Source: Mycolicibacterium goodii (lineage in GTDB: Bacteria > Actinomycetota > Actinomycetes > Mycobacteriales > Mycobacteriaceae). From it: a stretch of 64,000 bases of DNA. The stretch spans positions 62,001 through 126,000 of the forward strand of contig NZ_CP092364.2 of the NCBI RefSeq assembly GCF_022370755.2, in the 5' to 3' direction. Each line of letters begins with the position of its first letter. Position 1 is the first letter of the stretch. Below the pieces are notes generated by a model. That model did no database searches and was not told the DNA's origin. It saw only the letters and a list, made by a program, of their open reading frames with translations. This document shows, piece by piece, positions 36,992 through 46,874 of this stretch. Position numbers and translations under genes: made by a program.

Positions 36992-37885
36992 TTAGGCCAC
37001 CAGCAGCGGAGCCATCCAGGTCAGTTCTCCGGGCAGCTGCGCACTCCAGAACGCGCCGTCGTGGCCGCCGGGCGAGAACCCGCCCGCCGGCGGGTTCGGC
37101 AGTTGCGCGATGAACTGCTTGGTCGCCGAGTAGAAGGGATCGCTGTTGCCGCAATCGATCCGGAGCGGTATCGAGCCCAGCGCGGGTTCGCCCCAGACGC
37201 TGTTGGCGTTGTAGTCCTCCGCGCTGTCGAATGCTCCCGGCGCGGCGGCGCCCGGTGACGTCCACAGCGCGGGGCTCACCGCGCAGATCGCCGCTGTGCG
37301 CGCCGGACCGAGGCGCGACCCGAGCAGCAACGCCCCGTAGCCGCCCATCGACCACCCGAGGAACGCAACCCGCGACGTGTCGAGACCTTGCTCACCGAGC
37401 ATCGGGATCAACTCGTCGAGCACCATGGCGCCGGAATCCTCGCCGGATGCCCGCTTGTGCCAATAGCTCCCGCCGCCGTCGACCGCGACGACAGCGAACG
37501 GAGGCAGGCCTGCGGCGACGGCTTCGGCGAGTCCCTGTTCCACCCCGCCTGCCATCACGCCCTGGGCATCCTGGCCCTTTCCGTGCAGCGCGATGACCGG
37601 TCGCAGCGGTGCGGTCTGTCCTGGTGGCCGTGCGATCGCCCAGTTGGTGTCGACGCCGCCGCGCGCTGCGGACACGAATGAACCCGTGACATAGGTGGGG
37701 GCTGCCGTGGCAGGAGGTTCCAGCGGTGCAGGTGGTGCCTGCGGTGCGGGAGGTGTTTGCGGAGCGGTCAGGCTCGGCGTCGCCGTGGCAGCGACTCCGA
37801 CGGCGAGGGCACCGGCCGCTCCCGCGGCCGCACCCACGCCGAGACGCAGGACGGCGCGACGGCTCAACGTTGGCATGACGGCCAT
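36992..37885 (-). CDS. Tat-exported alpha/beta-hydrolase esterase
   Basis: A protein of about 297 residues. The N-terminus LSRRAVLRLGVGAAAGAAG is a twin-arginine signal, followed by a Pro/Ala-rich linker (TPPAPQAPPAPLEPPAT). The catalytic domain has FLGWSMGGYGALL with the GxSxGG nucleophile elbow, and the late SPGGHDGAFW supplies the likely His. It matches the esterase/mycolyltransferase-like fold of Rv0774c. The start is taken as ATG 37885; ATG 37876 is equally close to the RR motif. It diverges from a TetR gene. Substrate unknown. Confidence 0.82.
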   Translation of the reverse strand: MAVMPTLSRRAVLRLGVGAAAGAAGALAVGVAATATPSLTAPQTPPAPQAPPAPLEPPATAAPTYVTGSFVSAARGGVDTNWAIARPPGQTAPLRPVIALHGKGQDAQGVMAGGVEQGLAEAVAAGLPPFAVVAVDGGGSYWHKRASGEDSGAMVLDELIPMLGEQGLDTSRVAFLGWSMGGYGALLLGSRLGPARTAAICAVSPALWTSPGAAAPGAFDSAEDYNANSVWGEPALGSIPLRIDCGNSDPFYSATKQFIAQLPNPPAGGFSPGGHDGAFWSAQLPGELTWMAPLLVA

Positions 37886-37992
37886 CTTGCCATCGCCGCG
37901 ACGGGCAACCGGCGGCGGCGTTCGGCACGCAAACCTGAGTAAAGACTGATGATTGGTCAAAAGCCCGATGTGAGTCGGGGCTTACTGGCAGC

Positions 37993-38622
37993 ATGCTTAA
38001 CGTGACGGCAGCGGTCACTCCGAAAGGCGAGCGTCGGCGGTACGCCCTCATCAGGGCGGCCGCAGAATTGCTGTGCGAGGGCGGCTTCGACGCCGTACGC
38101 CACCGAGCGGTGGCGCGGCGGGCGGGTTTGCCGCTCGCGTCGACGACCTACTATTTCTCCTCCCTCGACGACCTCATCGCCAAGGCTGTCGAGTACATCG
38201 GCATGCGTGAGGCGAACCAACTCCGCGAGAGCGTCGCCTCGTTGTCACGGCGCAGGCGCGGCGCCGAGTCGACCGCCGAGATCCTCGTCGACCTCCTCGT
38301 CGGTGAGACGCCGGGCACGCGTGTGACCGAAGAACTCATCTCCCGCTACGAACGCTACATCGCATGCGCGCGTCAACCCGGCCTGCGCGACATCCAGCGG
38401 CGCATACTGCAACAGCGCACCGACGCAGTCGTCGAGGCGGTGGAGAGATCGGGTCGCTCGGTACGTGCCGAACTCGTCACCGCCCTCGTGTGCGCTGTTG
38501 ATGGGGCGGTGGTCGCATCACTGGTGGATGAGGGGGACGGGCCGAGAGCGAGCGCCCGCGCGACGCTCATCGACGTGATCGACGTGCTCGCCCCCGTCGA
38601 CGACAGGGCGGTGCGGGTCTGA
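37993..38622 (+). CDS. TetR-family regulator next to APC permease
   Basis: A 209-residue regulator. The helix-turn-helix spans RRYALIRAAAELLCEGGF and HRAVARRAGLPLASTTYYFSSLD. It is divergent from the Tat esterase and 18 bases upstream of the permease gene, so it may control both. It is the counterpart of Rv0775. The 107 bases between it and the esterase hold no strong palindrome that I can find. An Arg-rich loop (LSRRRRGAE) lies in the ligand domain. Confidence 0.85.
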   Translation: MLNVTAAVTPKGERRRYALIRAAAELLCEGGFDAVRHRAVARRAGLPLASTTYYFSSLDDLIAKAVEYIGMREANQLRESVASLSRRRRGAESTAEILVDLLVGETPGTRVTEELISRYERYIACARQPGLRDIQRRILQQRTDAVVEAVERSGRSVRAELVTALVCAVDGAVVASLVDEGDGPRASARATLIDVIDVLAPVDDRAVRV

Positions 38623-38640
38623 CGGAGTGGAGGAGGGGGA

Positions 38641-40065
38641 ATGACGAAACCCGAAAGTGTCGAAGAACAGCCGCAATTGCGGCGGGTGATGGGCCCCGGC
38701 CTTCTGTTGTTGTTCGTCGTCGGAGACATCCTCGGCACGGGCGTGTACGCCCTGACCGGGCAGGTTGCCAAAGAAGTCGGTGGCGCGGCCTGGCTCCCCT
38801 TCCTGGTGGCGTTCCTGATCGCGACGGTCACGGCGTTCAGCTATCTGGAACTGGTGACCAAGTATCCGCAGGCCGCGGGCGCTGCGTTGTACGCGCACAA
38901 GGCTTTCGGTATCCACTTCGTCACGTTCCTGGTGGCGTTCATCGTGATGTGTTCCGGAATCACGTCGGCCTCAACGGCTTCACGGTTCTTCGCGGCCAAC
39001 TTCTTCACCGCGTTCCACTTCAGCTGGGGCAAGGCCGGCGTGGTGGTGCTTGCGCTGCTGTTCATGGCCCTGCTCGCCGCGGTGAACTACCGCGGTGTCA
39101 GTGAAAGCGTCAAGCTCAACGTCTTTCTCACGTTCGTCGAGATCACCGGCCTGGCATTGGTGATCCTGGTCGGTCTGTGGGCCTTCACGGGCGGCAACGC
39201 CGACGTCGACTTCACGCGCGTCGCCGCCTTCGACACCCCGGCCGACAAGGGTGTCTTGCTGGCCGTCACGACCGCGACGTCGCTCGCGTTCTTCGCGATG
39301 GTCGGTTTCGAGGACTCGGTCAACATGGCCGAGGAGACCAAGGACCCCGTGCGGATCTTCCCCAAGGTGCTGCTGACGGGCCTCGGCATCGCGGGTCTGG
39401 TGTACGTCATCGTGTCCATCGTCGCGGTGGCCCTGGTTCCCGTCGGCGTGCTGGCCGACAGCGAGACCCCACTGGTGGAGGTGGTCAAGGCCGGCGCGCC
39501 CGGACTGCCGATCGAGACCATCCTGCCGTTCATCTCGATGTTCGCGGTGTCGAACACCGCACTGATCAACATGCTGATGGCCAGTCGCCTGATCTACGGC
39601 ATGTCACGACAGCACGTGCTGCCGCCCGTGCTCGGCGTCGTGCACCCACGTCGCCTCACCCCGTGGGTGGCGATCGTGTTCACGACGCTGATCGCGTTCG
39701 GTCTGATCTTCTACGTGTCGGCCTTCGCGAACAGCAGCGCGATCGCGGTGCTCGGCGGCACGACGTCGCTGCTGCTGCTCGCGGTCTTCGCGATGGTCAA
39801 CGTCGCGGTCCTGGTGCTGCGGCGCGACGTCCGCGAGAAGGGTGCCCACTTCAAGACCCCGACGATCCTGCCCGTTGTCGGCTTCATCGCGTCGGCGTAC
39901 CTGGTGCTGCCGTTCTCGGGACGCCCGGTGCAGCAGTACATCCTGGCGGGCATCCTGATCGCGATCGGGATCGTGCTGTTCGGGATCACGACGATCATCA
40001 ACCGTCGGCTCGGTCTGCGCAGTACCGGCACCATCGACCCGACCCACCTGACCGACGCGCCCTAG
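38641..40065 (+). CDS. APC-superfamily amino acid permease
   Basis: A 474-residue membrane protein with about 12 predicted helices. The first helix has the family motif GDILGTGVYALTG, the substrate-binding unwound region of TM1. FAMVGFEDSVNMAEETKDP is the conserved TM6-loop segment. A GGAGGAGGGGGA site directly precedes the ATG. Amino acids or polyamines are usual cargo; the substrate is not predictable. It forms an operon with the upstream TetR and its last bases overlap the convergent RelZ-like gene by ATGA-type overlap at 40062-40065. Confidence 0.88.
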   Translation: MTKPESVEEQPQLRRVMGPGLLLLFVVGDILGTGVYALTGQVAKEVGGAAWLPFLVAFLIATVTAFSYLELVTKYPQAAGAALYAHKAFGIHFVTFLVAFIVMCSGITSASTASRFFAANFFTAFHFSWGKAGVVVLALLFMALLAAVNYRGVSESVKLNVFLTFVEITGLALVILVGLWAFTGGNADVDFTRVAAFDTPADKGVLLAVTTATSLAFFAMVGFEDSVNMAEETKDPVRIFPKVLLTGLGIAGLVYVIVSIVAVALVPVGVLADSETPLVEVVKAGAPGLPIETILPFISMFAVSNTALINMLMASRLIYGMSRQHVLPPVLGVVHPRRLTPWVAIVFTTLIAFGLIFYVSAFANSSAIAVLGGTTSLLLLAVFAMVNVAVLVLRRDVREKGAHFKTPTILPVVGFIASAYLVLPFSGRPVQQYILAGILIAIGIVLFGITTIINRRLGLRSTGTIDPTHLTDAP

Positions 40066-41765
40066 GCCCGAAGTTTCTCGAACCGGTTGCGCAGCAACCC
40101 CACCCGATGGGCGTTGCCCTGCAGGCCGAGGTAGCGGTCACCGAAGACGGCCAGCAGCGCGTCGTCGAGGCGGCGCACCGCACCCGGCGGATACCGGTAG
40201 TCCATCAGCCGGTTGATCTCGTCGGTGTCGACCGAGTCCAGCACCGCCGTCAGCGCGTCGAGCGAGGTGATGCCGAGCTCGAGCAGCAGCCCGGAGATCC
40301 ACCCGTAGTGGTCCGTGCGTGACCAGCCCGCGTCGGCATAGCGGTTGCCCAGGTAGGTCGCGAGCACCGGACTGGGGATACGGGAATCCGGCGAGAACTC
40401 GGTCTCATCCTCGGTCATGGTGGTACGCAACCGGTTCCGTATCTCGGAGAACTCGCGGTCGGCCAGCTCGAGCAGGCCGGCCGCCAGGGTGAAGCGGCGA
40501 TCCAGCTCGGTGACGTGCGCGGCCGGGATCGACCCCTTGTAGCGGATGTCGTGCTCGAACTCGGCCCACGCGTGCTGCAACACGGTACGCACCTGGATCG
40601 ACGCGGGTTGCTGTTCACCTTCCATGCCCACCAGCAGATGCCTGCTGGCATAACCCCACCGGCCCTCACGGGCGGTCTCGGCGCCCATGTCGCGGTCGTC
40701 GAGCAGCCGCATCTCGTCGGCCAACAGGTTGGCGACGGCGTCGACGTCCTCGCGCAGATACGTGATGACCCGCAGCCCCACCTGATCGGTGATTTCGACG
40801 AGCGGATCGGTGTACAACGGTTCACCGCCGGAGGTCCGCACAGCCTTCTCCGCGAACGACTCGACGCTCTTCGTGCGGGCCGTGATGCTCAGGTAGTTGA
40901 TGCCCGCGTCGTCGAGCAGTCCGGTGACGTGCTCGTGGTAGCGCGCGGTCGCGTTCACCAGGGCCGGGCGCCGGGCCGCGTACTCGGCCACCGCGGGCGG
41001 CAGCGCCGAATGCGGCGTCAGATCCTCGGGCAGCGTCGGCGTCAAGATGTACCCGGTCTCGGTGTCGCCGTAGATGGTGATGTCGCCAGGCCTGCGGGCC
41101 GCGTACAACGCGATGTACGCGCACAGCACCGCGTCCACGGGATCCTCTGCGCGACGCAGCTCGCTCTTGGTCGTGGCGCTCTCCACCGCGGAGTACAGCT
41201 GCTGCCACTGCTCGCTGGTCGCCACCGTCAGCGGCACCTCGGCGTGGCGGAGTCCCGCGATGAGCTCCATCAGCCGCAGCAACTCAGAACGCAGCAGTTC
41301 GAAACCACGGCCCGGTTTGGCCTTGTACTTCAGCGTCCGGCCCAGCCGGAACAACGCCACCGACGCCGCGTGCGGGTAGACCTCCAGCGCGCGTCGCGGC
41401 CGCTCCGAGCGCGGGTCCAGGTCGAGGTCGAGCGCCGCTGCGAGCCGCGCGCCGCGCGGGGTGCCCGCGAACTCGGGCTTGCCGGTGTTCGAGGGGTGCG
41501 CACCGGCCTCGAACGCGCGGAAGTCCCGGTTGAGCGCGGCCTCGGCAGGACGGTTACCCGTCGGGTTGGTGACGATCAGCGGGGCATCGATACCGGCCAC
41601 GCATTCCGCGCCGGTGAACGGTGCGAGCGCGGTCACGATGCTGTCGTCGTCGGTCGCCGCCGACAGGTGTACGAGCCGGCCCTCGCCGTCGACGACCGCG
41701 ACGCCAGTGGGTTTGCGTTCTCCCCAAGCGAGGTCGATGCCCAGGAAGTACGGGGGGTGGTGCAT
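40062..41765 (-). CDS. relZ: RelZ-like fusion: DUF429/RNase HII-type domain plus (p)ppGpp synthetase
   Basis: A 567-residue two-domain protein. The N-terminal DUF429 domain (about residues 1-250) starts FLGIDLAWGERKPTGVAVVD, with acidic residues expected for metal binding. The C-terminal RelA/SpoT-type synthetase (about 260-460) has ARTKSVESFAEKA, GLRVITYLREDVDAV and SIQVRTVLQHAWAEFEHD. There is no ppGpp hydrolase domain. This matches the M. smegmatis protein reported as MS_RHII-RSD or RelZ, with both RNase HII and alarmone synthetase activity. ATG 41765 is preferred; 41786 is possible. It is divergent from purB. Confidence 0.92.
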   Translation of the reverse strand: MHHPPYFLGIDLAWGERKPTGVAVVDGEGRLVHLSAATDDDSIVTALAPFTGAECVAGIDAPLIVTNPTGNRPAEAALNRDFRAFEAGAHPSNTGKPEFAGTPRGARLAAALDLDLDPRSERPRRALEVYPHAASVALFRLGRTLKYKAKPGRGFELLRSELLRLMELIAGLRHAEVPLTVATSEQWQQLYSAVESATTKSELRRAEDPVDAVLCAYIALYAARRPGDITIYGDTETGYILTPTLPEDLTPHSALPPAVAEYAARRPALVNATARYHEHVTGLLDDAGINYLSITARTKSVESFAEKAVRTSGGEPLYTDPLVEITDQVGLRVITYLREDVDAVANLLADEMRLLDDRDMGAETAREGRWGYASRHLLVGMEGEQQPASIQVRTVLQHAWAEFEHDIRYKGSIPAAHVTELDRRFTLAAGLLELADREFSEIRNRLRTTMTEDETEFSPDSRIPSPVLATYLGNRYADAGWSRTDHYGWISGLLLELGITSLDALTAVLDSVDTDEINRLMDYRYPPGAVRRLDDALLAVFGDRYLGLQGNAHRVGLLRNRFEKLRA

Positions 41766-41790
41766 GGCTCCAGCCTGCCTCATCAACGCC

Positions 41791-41796
41791 TAAGCT
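41791..41796 (+). promoter_or_regulatory. Predicted -10 box (TAAGCT) of purB
   Basis: TAAGCT fits TANNNT and ends eight bases before the purB GTG. No ribosome binding site is visible in the gap, which agrees with leaderless initiation. The relZ start is only about 26 bases away on the other strand. Confidence 0.55.
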
Positions 41797-41804
41797 GTGT
41801 GTTC

Positions 41805-43223
41805 GTGACGATTCCGAATGTTCTGGCCAACCGCTACGCCAGCGACGAGATGGTCGCCATCTGGTCGCCGGAAGCGAAGATCATCGCGGAACGGCGGTTG
41901 TGGCTGGCTGTGCTGCGCGCCCAGGCCGAACTGGGGGTCTCCGTACCCGACGGCGTCATCGACGACTACGAGCGGGTGCTGGAGAGCGTCGACCTGGATT
42001 CCATCGCCGCGCGTGAGCGCGTCACCCGGCACGACGTGAAGGCGCGCATCGAAGAGTTCAACGCGCTCGCCGGTCACGAGCACGTGCACAAGGGCATGAC
42101 CAGCCGCGACCTCACCGAGAACGTCGAGCAACTGCAGGTCCGGCAATCCCTTGAGCTGGTGTTCTCGCACGGCGTCGCGGTGGTGGCCCGGCTGGCCGAG
42201 CGTGCCGTCGTCTACCGCGACCTGGTGATGGCCGGACGCAGCCACAACGTCGCCGCCCAGGCCACCACGCTGGGCAAGCGCTTCGCGTCGGCCGCCGAGG
42301 AGACGCTGCTGGCGCTGACCCGGCTGCGCGAGCTGATCGACCGCTACCCGCTGCGCGGCGTCAAGGGGCCCATGGGCACCGCGCAGGACATGCTCGACCT
42401 GTTCGGTGGCGACGCAGGCAAACTCGCCGACCTCGAGCGCCGCGTCGCCGAATTCCTGGGATTCACCGAGGTTTTCACCAGCGTCGGGCAGGTCTACCCG
42501 CGTTCGCTCGATCATGACGTGCTGTCGGCGCTGGTGCAGCTCGGCGCGGGTCCGTCGTCGCTGGCACACACCATCCGGCTGATGGCGGGCCACGAACTGG
42601 TCACCGAGGGCTTCGCCCCGGGCCAGGTCGGCTCGTCGGCGATGCCGCACAAGATGAACACCCGCTCGTGTGAGCGCGTCAACGGTCTGCAGGTGGTGCT
42701 GCGCGGATACGCGTCGATGGCCGCCGAACTCGCAGGCGCCCAGTGGAACGAGGGCGACGTGTTCTGCTCGGTGGTGCGCCGCGTCGCGCTGCCGGACGCG
42801 TTCTTCGCGATCGACGGGCAGATCGAGACGTTCTTGACCGTGCTCGACGAGTTCGGTGCCTACCCGGCGGTGATCCAGCGCGAACTCGACCGCTATCTGC
42901 CGTTTCTGGCCACCACCCGCATCCTCATGGCTGCGGTGCGCGCCGGTGTCGGACGTGAAGCCGCCCACGAGGTGATCAAGGAACACGCTGTCGCCGTCGC
43001 CCTGGCGATGCGCGAGCAGGGCAAGGAACCCGATCTCATCGACCGGCTGGCCGGCGACCCGCGGCTTCCGTTGGACCGCGTGGCGCTGGAGGCCGCGCTC
43101 GAAGACAAGCAGGCGTTCACCGGTGCGGCGGGAGATCAGGTCGACGGCATCGTCGCGGCGGTCGGTGAACTCGTGAGTCGTTATCCGGAAGCCGCGAAAT
43201 ACACCTCGGGCGCGATCTTGTGA
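41805..43223 (+). CDS. purB: Adenylosuccinate lyase (PurB)
   Basis: PurB releases fumarate from SAICAR and from adenylosuccinate. The 472-residue protein has [12 protein letters not shown] at the start, [12 protein letters not shown] (catalytic His region) near residue 93, [17 protein letters not shown] near 145 and the signature [10 protein letters not shown] near 280. Start GTG at 41805 is set by the homologous N-terminus and the -10 box. A long in-frame stretch upstream (back to 40515) is antisense to relZ. cyp126 follows after 16 bases. Confidence 0.95.
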   Translation: MTIPNVLANRYASDEMVAIWSPEAKIIAERRLWLAVLRAQAELGVSVPDGVIDDYERVLESVDLDSIAARERVTRHDVKARIEEFNALAGHEHVHKGMTSRDLTENVEQLQVRQSLELVFSHGVAVVARLAERAVVYRDLVMAGRSHNVAAQATTLGKRFASAAEETLLALTRLRELIDRYPLRGVKGPMGTAQDMLDLFGGDAGKLADLERRVAEFLGFTEVFTSVGQVYPRSLDHDVLSALVQLGAGPSSLAHTIRLMAGHELVTEGFAPGQVGSSAMPHKMNTRSCERVNGLQVVLRGYASMAAELAGAQWNEGDVFCSVVRRVALPDAFFAIDGQIETFLTVLDEFGAYPAVIQRELDRYLPFLATTRILMAAVRAGVGREAAHEVIKEHAVAVALAMREQGKEPDLIDRLAGDPRLPLDRVALEAALEDKQAFTGAAGDQVDGIVAAVGELVSRYPEAAKYTSGAIL

Positions 43224-43239
43224 GCAATATTGTGATCTG

Positions 43240-44445
43240 ATGCGGGCCGACCTCACCGACCTCGACAGCTTCGCCGACGGGTTTCCTCACGCGCTGTTCG
43301 AGGCCCACCGCCGTGAGGCGCCCGTGTACTGGCACGAACCCACCGAAAACACGCCCGATGGCGAGGGGTTCTGGTCTGTGGCGACCTACGCCGAAACCCT
43401 TGCCGTGCTGCGCGATCCGGTGACCTTCTCGTCGGTGACCGGCGGGTCGCGGCCCTACGGCGGAACGCTGTTGCAGGACCTGGCCATCGCCGGTCAGGTG
43501 CTCAACATGATGGACGACCCGCGCCACGCCCGGATCCGGCGCCTGGTGAGCTCAGGGTTGACCCCGCGCATGATCGCGCGCGTCGAGGAGGACCTGCGGG
43601 CCCGGGCACGCCGCCTGCTCGACGCCGTCGAACCGGGCGTGCCGCTGGACTTCCTGGTCGAGGTGGCCGCGGAACTGCCCATGCAGATGATCTGCATCCT
43701 GCTCGGAGTGCCGGAATCCGAACGGCATTGGCTGTTCCGCGCGATCGAGCCGCAGTTCGACTTCGGCACGTCGCGCTCGGCGGAGATGCAGCAGCTCACC
43801 CCGGAAGAGGCCGGGACGCGAATGTACGAGTACGGCCGGCAGTTGATCGCCGCCAAGCGTGCCGACCCGACCGACGACATGTTGTCGGTGGTGGCCAACT
43901 CTCCCGACGCGGAACTCTCCGACCTCGAGCTGTACCTGTTCTTCAGCCTGCTGTTCAGCGCGGGCGCCGAGACCACACGCAACGCCGTGGCGGGTGGCCT
44001 GCTGGCACTCATCGAGCACCCGTCGCAAATGGCGCGCCTGCGATCGGATCTCGGGCTGCTGCCGACGGCGGTCGAGGAGATGGTGCGGTGGACGTCGCCG
44101 TCACCGTCGAAGCGGCGCACCGCGACCCGCGAGGTGACGCTGGGTGGCCGCGCGATCGCCGCGGGGGACAAGATCCAGATCTGGGAAGGCTCGGCGAACC
44201 GGGATCCGCTGGTGTTCGCCGATCCCGACGTCTTCGACGTCACGCGAAAACCCAACCCACACCTGGGGTTCGGCCAGGGTGTGCACTACTGCCTGGGTGC
44301 GAACCTGGCCCGCCTGGAGATGCGGGTGCTGTTCGACGAGCTGCTGACGCGGTTCACAGCCGCACGGCTGGTCGAACCCGTCGAGTGGGCGCGCAGCAAC
44401 CGGCACACCGGCATCCGCCACCTGGTGGTCGAGTTCGACGCGTGA
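43240..44445 (+). CDS. cyp126: Cytochrome P450, CYP126-like
   Basis: A 401-residue P450. The I-helix is [13 protein letters not shown], ExxR is in [17 protein letters not shown], and the haem loop [18 protein letters not shown] is near residue 350. Its place directly after purB matches Rv0778 (CYP126). The M. tuberculosis enzyme is linked by context and ligand binding to small nucleotide-like or azole-like molecules; the true substrate is unknown. It overlaps the downstream membrane-protein start by GTGA. Confidence 0.88.
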   Translation: MRADLTDLDSFADGFPHALFEAHRREAPVYWHEPTENTPDGEGFWSVATYAETLAVLRDPVTFSSVTGGSRPYGGTLLQDLAIAGQVLNMMDDPRHARIRRLVSSGLTPRMIARVEEDLRARARRLLDAVEPGVPLDFLVEVAAELPMQMICILLGVPESERHWLFRAIEPQFDFGTSRSAEMQQLTPEEAGTRMYEYGRQLIAAKRADPTDDMLSVVANSPDAELSDLELYLFFSLLFSAGAETTRNAVAGGLLALIEHPSQMARLRSDLGLLPTAVEEMVRWTSPSPSKRRTATREVTLGGRAIAAGDKIQIWEGSANRDPLVFADPDVFDVTRKPNPHLGFGQGVHYCLGANLARLEMRVLFDELLTRFTAARLVEPVEWARSNRHTGIRHLVVEFDA

Positions 44446-45317
44446 AACCCAACGTCTTCGCGGCGGTCATGGCGACCGGCATCGTGTCCGTCGCCGCGGC
44501 GGATCACGGCCTCGGCGTCATCAGCACCGCACTCGCGGCGTTGGCGTTGCTGGCCCTGCCTGTGCTGATGTACCTCATCTCGGTTCGGTGGCACACGTTC
44601 GACATGCGTGACATCGACACGGTGATGGCGTTGTACACCTACGTGGCCGCATGTTCGGTACTCACCGCGCGGTTCGCCGAACGCGCGTGGAGCGTATGGG
44701 TGTTCGGTCCCTTGGCCTTGACGGGCTGGTTGTCGCTCGGGCCGCTCGTGATTCGCCGGATGAGGCGTCTGGGTCTGACCGGCCTGCGGGACCGCGCCCG
44801 CGGGCTGTGGGAACTGGCCAGCGTCGCGACGTCGGGGCTGGCGATCGTGTTCACAGTCGGGGGAGTTCTGTTCTGGGCGTTCACATTCTGGGCGTTGGCA
44901 CTGTGCCTGTATGCCGTGATGACGAGTCTGGTCGCGTGGCGCGCGCTCACCGAACCCGGCGTGCGGCGCAACGTGCCCGCCGACCACTGGATCCTGATGG
45001 GCGCCGCGGCGATCGCGACGCTGGCCGGTGAACACATCCACTCCGCGCTGCACCCGGGCCCTGCCGCGCACGCCGTGCTCGTCGTCACCGTCGTGACCTG
45101 GGGCGTCGCCACGGTGCAGATCGCGCCGCTCGCGCTCACCGGATGGCGGCAGCTGAACAACTGGCCCGCGGTGTTCCCGCTCGGGATGTACTCGGCGGCC
45201 TCGTTTGCCGTTGCCGTCGAAACAGGTTGGCACGCACTTGTTGTGGTCTCCCAGGTGTTCTTCGGCATCGCGTTTGCGGCGTGGCTCTTGACCGCGGCGA
45301 CGCGGGTGCGCCGCTGA
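44442..45317 (+). CDS. TDT-family membrane protein (TehA/SLAC1-like channel or transporter)
   Basis: A 291-residue integral membrane protein with about nine or ten hydrophobic segments. The first helix begins [19 protein letters not shown], which matches the TDT (tellurite-resistance/dicarboxylate transporter) family start. GTG at 44442 overlaps the cyp126 stop, so they are coupled. Family members carry anions, C4-dicarboxylates or malate. The role with CYP126 is not clear. Coding composition is normal, with few charged residues within helices. Confidence 0.75.
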   Translation: MKPNVFAAVMATGIVSVAAADHGLGVISTALAALALLALPVLMYLISVRWHTFDMRDIDTVMALYTYVAACSVLTARFAERAWSVWVFGPLALTGWLSLGPLVIRRMRRLGLTGLRDRARGLWELASVATSGLAIVFTVGGVLFWAFTFWALALCLYAVMTSLVAWRALTEPGVRRNVPADHWILMGAAAIATLAGEHIHSALHPGPAAHAVLVVTVVTWGVATVQIAPLALTGWRQLNNWPAVFPLGMYSAASFAVAVETGWHALVVVSQVFFGIAFAAWLLTAATRVRR

Positions 45318-45337
45318 ATCACCTACGCTTGGGGAAC

Positions 45338-45937
45338 ATGGACCCGGTCAAAGGCGACAACCTGCGAGCCTCCGATGCCGAACGTGCTCAGGTCAGACAG
45401 ATTCTGGAACGTGCCGTCGGCGCAGGGATGCTCACCCTCGACGAGTACGTCGAACGGGTCGACATCGCCCTGGCCGCCCGTACGCGTGGGGAGCTGAACG
45501 CGGTACTGGCCGACCTGCCGGAGCCACACCTCGGGACTCCCCGTACGCCGATCCCGCCGCAACGCGAGCCCGAGGAACTGCGGGGCTGGATGTCGACGAT
45601 CGAGCGGCGTGGTCAATGGACCGTCACGCCGACCGTGCGGCTGAACACCCGGCTGTGCAGCACCACGCTGGACTTCACATCCGCGGTTCTCTCCGGACCC
45701 GTGGTGCACATCGACATCGACGATTACTGCAGTACGACCACGCTGATCGTGCCCGCCAACGCCACGGCAGATCTCAACGGAATCCACGCGGTCGCCGGCA
45801 GCGCAACGGTGAAGGTGCGCACGAGCCCGCCGTCGGATCAGCTGCATCTCGTCGTGCGAGGCAAGGTGCGCATGGGGTCGGTCACCGTGCGGCATTCGTA
45901 TACGAGGTGGTTGCGGCGCCTGTCCGGAAGTCGATAG
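45338..45937 (+). CDS. DUF1707 (SHOCT-like) protein with LiaF-like C-terminal domain
   Basis: A 199-residue cytoplasmic protein. The N-terminal DUF1707 domain is LRASDAERAQVRQILERAVG with LTLDEYVERVDIALAARTRGEL, residues about 9-60. The rest is a beta-rich domain (residues about 90-190) like the cell-wall-stress LiaF/DUF2154 type, with DDYCSTTTLIVPANATADL. A TACGCT box lies eight bases upstream of the ATG. Function unknown; this domain pair is common in actinobacteria. The 3' end overlaps the convergent DUF559 gene by 56 bases. Confidence 0.82.
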   Translation: MDPVKGDNLRASDAERAQVRQILERAVGAGMLTLDEYVERVDIALAARTRGELNAVLADLPEPHLGTPRTPIPPQREPEELRGWMSTIERRGQWTVTPTVRLNTRLCSTTLDFTSAVLSGPVVHIDIDDYCSTTTLIVPANATADLNGIHAVAGSATVKVRTSPPSDQLHLVVRGKVRMGSVTVRHSYTRWLRRLSGSR

Positions 45938-46781
45938 CGAGGCGGATCTCGGCGATCACCCGCTGCGGGTACTCGGTGAGGTCGAGCCACGTGAACCGCA
46001 GCGGCTGCCAGCCCAGCAGCGTCAGCTCGTTCTGCCTGACGCGGTCGTTCTGAAAATCCTCCTGGGCGCTGTGGAACGCCCAGCCGTCGGCCTCGATCGC
46101 GAGCTTGATGCCAGGGAACGCCACATCGACCACATACCGGCCGACGCGATAGTTGGCCTTCCAACCGGTGATCCGCGCGTCCTTGAGCAGGTTCACCAAG
46201 ATGCGCTCGGCCGCCGAGCGGGCCCCGTCGTCGGCTGCGATCAACAGCCGGCGCGCGGCGGGCGAACCGTGCCTGCCCGTGTTGCGCAGGTGAGCCCGCC
46301 ACAGCTCCCGCAACTCGACATGGCGCTGTAGGGCCGAGTCCATGAGCTTGGCGCCGCCGCCGCGTCGCGCGGCCGCCTCCACCACGGTCAGCGGCAGCGT
46401 CGTCACCCGCAGGCCCGAACGCTCCACCACGTCGGTCGGCCACAGGTCTCGTCGGCGCAGCTCGGTGCCGGGGCGGTGCCGGTGGTTGCTCACCCGCGGC
46501 ACGGTGATCTCGACCAACTCCGGCGGATACCTGGTGACGCCGTGCCACCACGCCGCGGCAAGACCGCTTGCGGTCGCACGAGTGCCCATCGACCACACCG
46601 CGGCGCGGACCCGCGCGGCGTCGGTGAACGGTCGATCGTCGGCGAAGTACACACCACGCGAACACCGCACCCAGCGCCCCGACCGAACTCTGCGCTGCAC
46701 GGCTTGTCGAGACAGTCCTGCCTCGGCGGCCTGCGCCAGCGTGATGACGCCGTCATGTCGCCGCAAGAAGTCGTCGAGCAT
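45882..46781 (-). CDS. AbiEi-type antitoxin-domain protein fused to DUF559 nuclease-like domain
   Basis: A 299-residue protein. The N-terminal helix-turn-helix (LRRHDGVITLAQAAEAGLSRQ) is the AbiEi antitoxin domain, and a middle segment RGVYFADDRPFTDAARVRAAVW follows the family pattern. The C-terminal 110 residues hold DUF559, a Vsr-like PD-(D/E)XK-type fold, with YVVDVAFPGIKLAIEADGWAFH. No cognate AbiEii toxin is adjacent, so it is an orphan. A perfect 15-base inverted repeat lies upstream. A role in defence or regulation is unproven; many mycobacterial copies exist. Confidence 0.8.
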   Translation of the reverse strand: MLDDFLRRHDGVITLAQAAEAGLSRQAVQRRVRSGRWVRCSRGVYFADDRPFTDAARVRAAVWSMGTRATASGLAAAWWHGVTRYPPELVEITVPRVSNHRHRPGTELRRRDLWPTDVVERSGLRVTTLPLTVVEAAARRGGGAKLMDSALQRHVELRELWRAHLRNTGRHGSPAARRLLIAADDGARSAAERILVNLLKDARITGWKANYRVGRYVVDVAFPGIKLAIEADGWAFHSAQEDFQNDRVRQNELTLLGWQPLRFTWLDLTEYPQRVIAEIRLAIDFRTGAATTSYTNAAR

Positions 46782-46825
46782 GCCGTATTGGACGGTGTGC
46801 CGGGCGAATCGGTTCCCATCCGAGC

Positions 46826-46874
46826 GATTTGTGCACCGTTGGTGACGGTCAGCGTGACAAACGGTGCACAAATC
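46826..46874. promoter_or_regulatory. Perfect 15-base inverted repeat between Rv0779c-like and AbiEi-like genes
   Basis: GATTTGTGCACCGTT (46826-46840) and AACGGTGCACAAATC (46860-46874) are exact complements around a 19-base loop. The right arm ends on the stop codon of the membrane-protein gene, and the repeat is 45-93 bases upstream of the AbiEi-like start. It may be a terminator, an operator for that antitoxin-like regulator, or both. Confidence 0.65.
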
